This document shows, piece by piece, positions 63,338-64,000 of a stretch of DNA of 64,000 nucleotides; within the stretch, counting starts at the first letter, position 1, and the number at the start of each line of letters is the position of its first letter. This DNA is from Bradyrhizobium sp. SZCCHNS1050. Its GTDB lineage: Bacteria > Pseudomonadota > Alphaproteobacteria > Rhizobiales > Xanthobacteraceae. The translations under genes and the position numbers were made by a program. The notes beneath the pieces were generated by a model, which had not been told where the DNA came from, searched no databases, and saw only the letters and a list, made by a program, of their open reading frames with translations. Location of the stretch: assembly GCF_032484785.1 (NCBI RefSeq), contig NZ_JAUETR010000001.1, positions 3,661,501 through 3,725,500 of the forward strand. Reading direction: 5' to 3'.

Positions 63338-64000
63338 TCACTTGATGGTGCCCAGCCAGCGCTTGGCGGCCTGTTCGCCCTTGGCGCGGTCTTCGGGGGG
63401 CATGTCGGCGAATTTCTCGTCGAGCTTGGGGTCGCCCTTGCCGGCGGTCTTGGCCACCAGGTGCCATTTGTAGGCCTCGACCTTGTCCATCTGGGTGGCG
63501 ATTCCATACAGCAGCACCCATGCCAGTCGGTTCTGGGCGACCGGGCTGTTCTGCCGCGCGGCCCTGCGCAGCAGCGCGATCGCCGCGGGCTGGTCCTTCG
63601 GCACGCCGGTGCCGTTGAACAGCGCGATCGCGTATTCGACCTCGGCGTCGACATTGTCGGCGATCGCCGCGGCCTGCAGCAGGCGAGCGGCCTTCTCGAG
63701 GTCTTTCGGCACGCCGGTTCCTTCCTTGTAGAAGGTCGCCAGCGCGTATTGCGCCTCGGCGTTGCCGGCATCCGCAGCAAGGCGCAGCAGCTCGGCCGAG
63801 CGTCTGAGGTCCTGCGGAAAGGTCTGGCCGTCGAGATAGAGCAGCGCGAGATTGTAGGCCGCCTTGGGCTCGCCGAGCTTGGCGGCGGAGGCCAACAGCT
63901 TGACCGCCTCGAGCTTGTCGACAGGGCCGCCGCGCCCGGCCAGCCGCATCATCGCCAGCGCGAACATCGCTTCGCGGTCGCCGGCCTCGGCGGCGCGTTT
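63338..64000 (-). CDS. Sel1-like repeat protein (5' end outside window)
   Basis: The frame enters from beyond 64000 and ends at 63338, so only about 220 C-terminal residues are seen. They form Sel1-type helix pairs of about 36 residues, each with A-A-x-x-G-x-x-x-A-x-Y-x-L-A-L-L-Y-x-x-G. Four or five repeats are visible, ending in a basic K-R-W-L-G tail. Sel1 proteins are protein-binding scaffolds. The partner is unknown. Confidence 0.88.
   Translation of the reverse strand, partial: KRAAEAGDREAMFALAMMRLAGRGGPVDKLEAVKLLASAAKLGEPKAAYNLALLYLDGQTFPQDLRRSAELLRLAADAGNAEAQYALATFYKEGTGVPKDLEKAARLLQAAAIADNVDAEVEYAIALFNGTGVPKDQPAAIALLRRAARQNSPVAQNRLAWVLLYGIATQMDKVEAYKWHLVAKTAGKGDPKLDEKFADMPPEDRAKGEQAAKRWLGTIK

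Overview
The window looks like ordinary chromosome from a high-GC alphaproteobacterium, most likely Bradyrhizobium or a close relative. This is an inference. It rests on the fused CysNC, the cysG-DUF2849-cysI-DUF934-cysH operon, an RcdA/DUF1465 gene, a DUF1192 gene, a CtrA-type box and an EcfG-type promoter, and several palindromic intergenic repeat families. I see no tRNA or rRNA gene, CRISPR array, intact insertion sequence, phage module or plasmid gene.

Layout: 1-2.1 kb holds a partial MgtC-like membrane protein and a di-haem cytochrome c peroxidase-like protein. From 2.1 to 13.9 kb is a sulfate island. cysNC and cysD (minus) face cysG-DUF2849-cysI-DUF934-cysH (plus) across a short region carrying an inverted repeat. 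The sulfate ABC transporter sbp-cysT-cysW-cysA follows. Together these genes import sulfate, activate it to APS/PAPS, reduce it to sulfite and sulfide, and make the sirohaem that sulfite reductase needs. From 14 to 25.8 kb is a mixed set: CAP lipoprotein, patatin plus 3-hydroxybutyrate dehydrogenase, SemiSWEET, L,D-transpeptidase, polysaccharide flippase, DsbD-alpha-like protein, YqgE, TauD/TfdA dioxygenase, two SDR enzymes, a PQQ-type sugar dehydrogenase and a CsbD stress protein.

From 25.9 to 32.3 kb are envelope and signalling genes: DUF459 SGNH hydrolase, lytic transglycosylase, galU, a diguanylate cyclase and a small DUF7662-like protein. From 32.3 to 38.7 kb is a five-gene peptide-type ABC transporter operon. 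It is preceded by the decayed remnant of a second copy of its binding protein. From 38.7 to 47.7 kb come a chemoreceptor with a C-terminal PilZ domain, a feruloyl-CoA-synthase-like enzyme facing a MarR regulator, a 7TM-PAS-GGDEF-EAL protein with a degenerate GGDEF site, and a quinone oxidoreductase. With the cyclase at 30-32 kb, three c-di-GMP-related proteins lie within 16 kb.

From 47.8 to 56.7 kb are DUF1192, an orphan intrinsic terminator that may end a small RNA, rcdA, rpmE, an ABC exporter, a GNAT/OmpA/MotA-like cluster, and a DUF1295-cyclopropane-synthase-like pair. From 57 to 64 kb are an RND efflux adaptor and pump, a small outer-membrane-type protein, an inositol monophosphatase family protein and a partial Sel1-repeat protein.

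I did not find a clearly new large system. The most promising leads are the DUF2849 and DUF934 proteins coupled to sulfite and APS reductase with no local cysJ, the non-flagellar MotA/OmpA-like pair, the PilZ-tailed chemoreceptor, a perfect CtrA-type box in front of the transglycosylase, an inverted repeat in the divergent cys promoter with a related element before sbp, and the orphan terminator/sRNA candidate at 48.1 kb.
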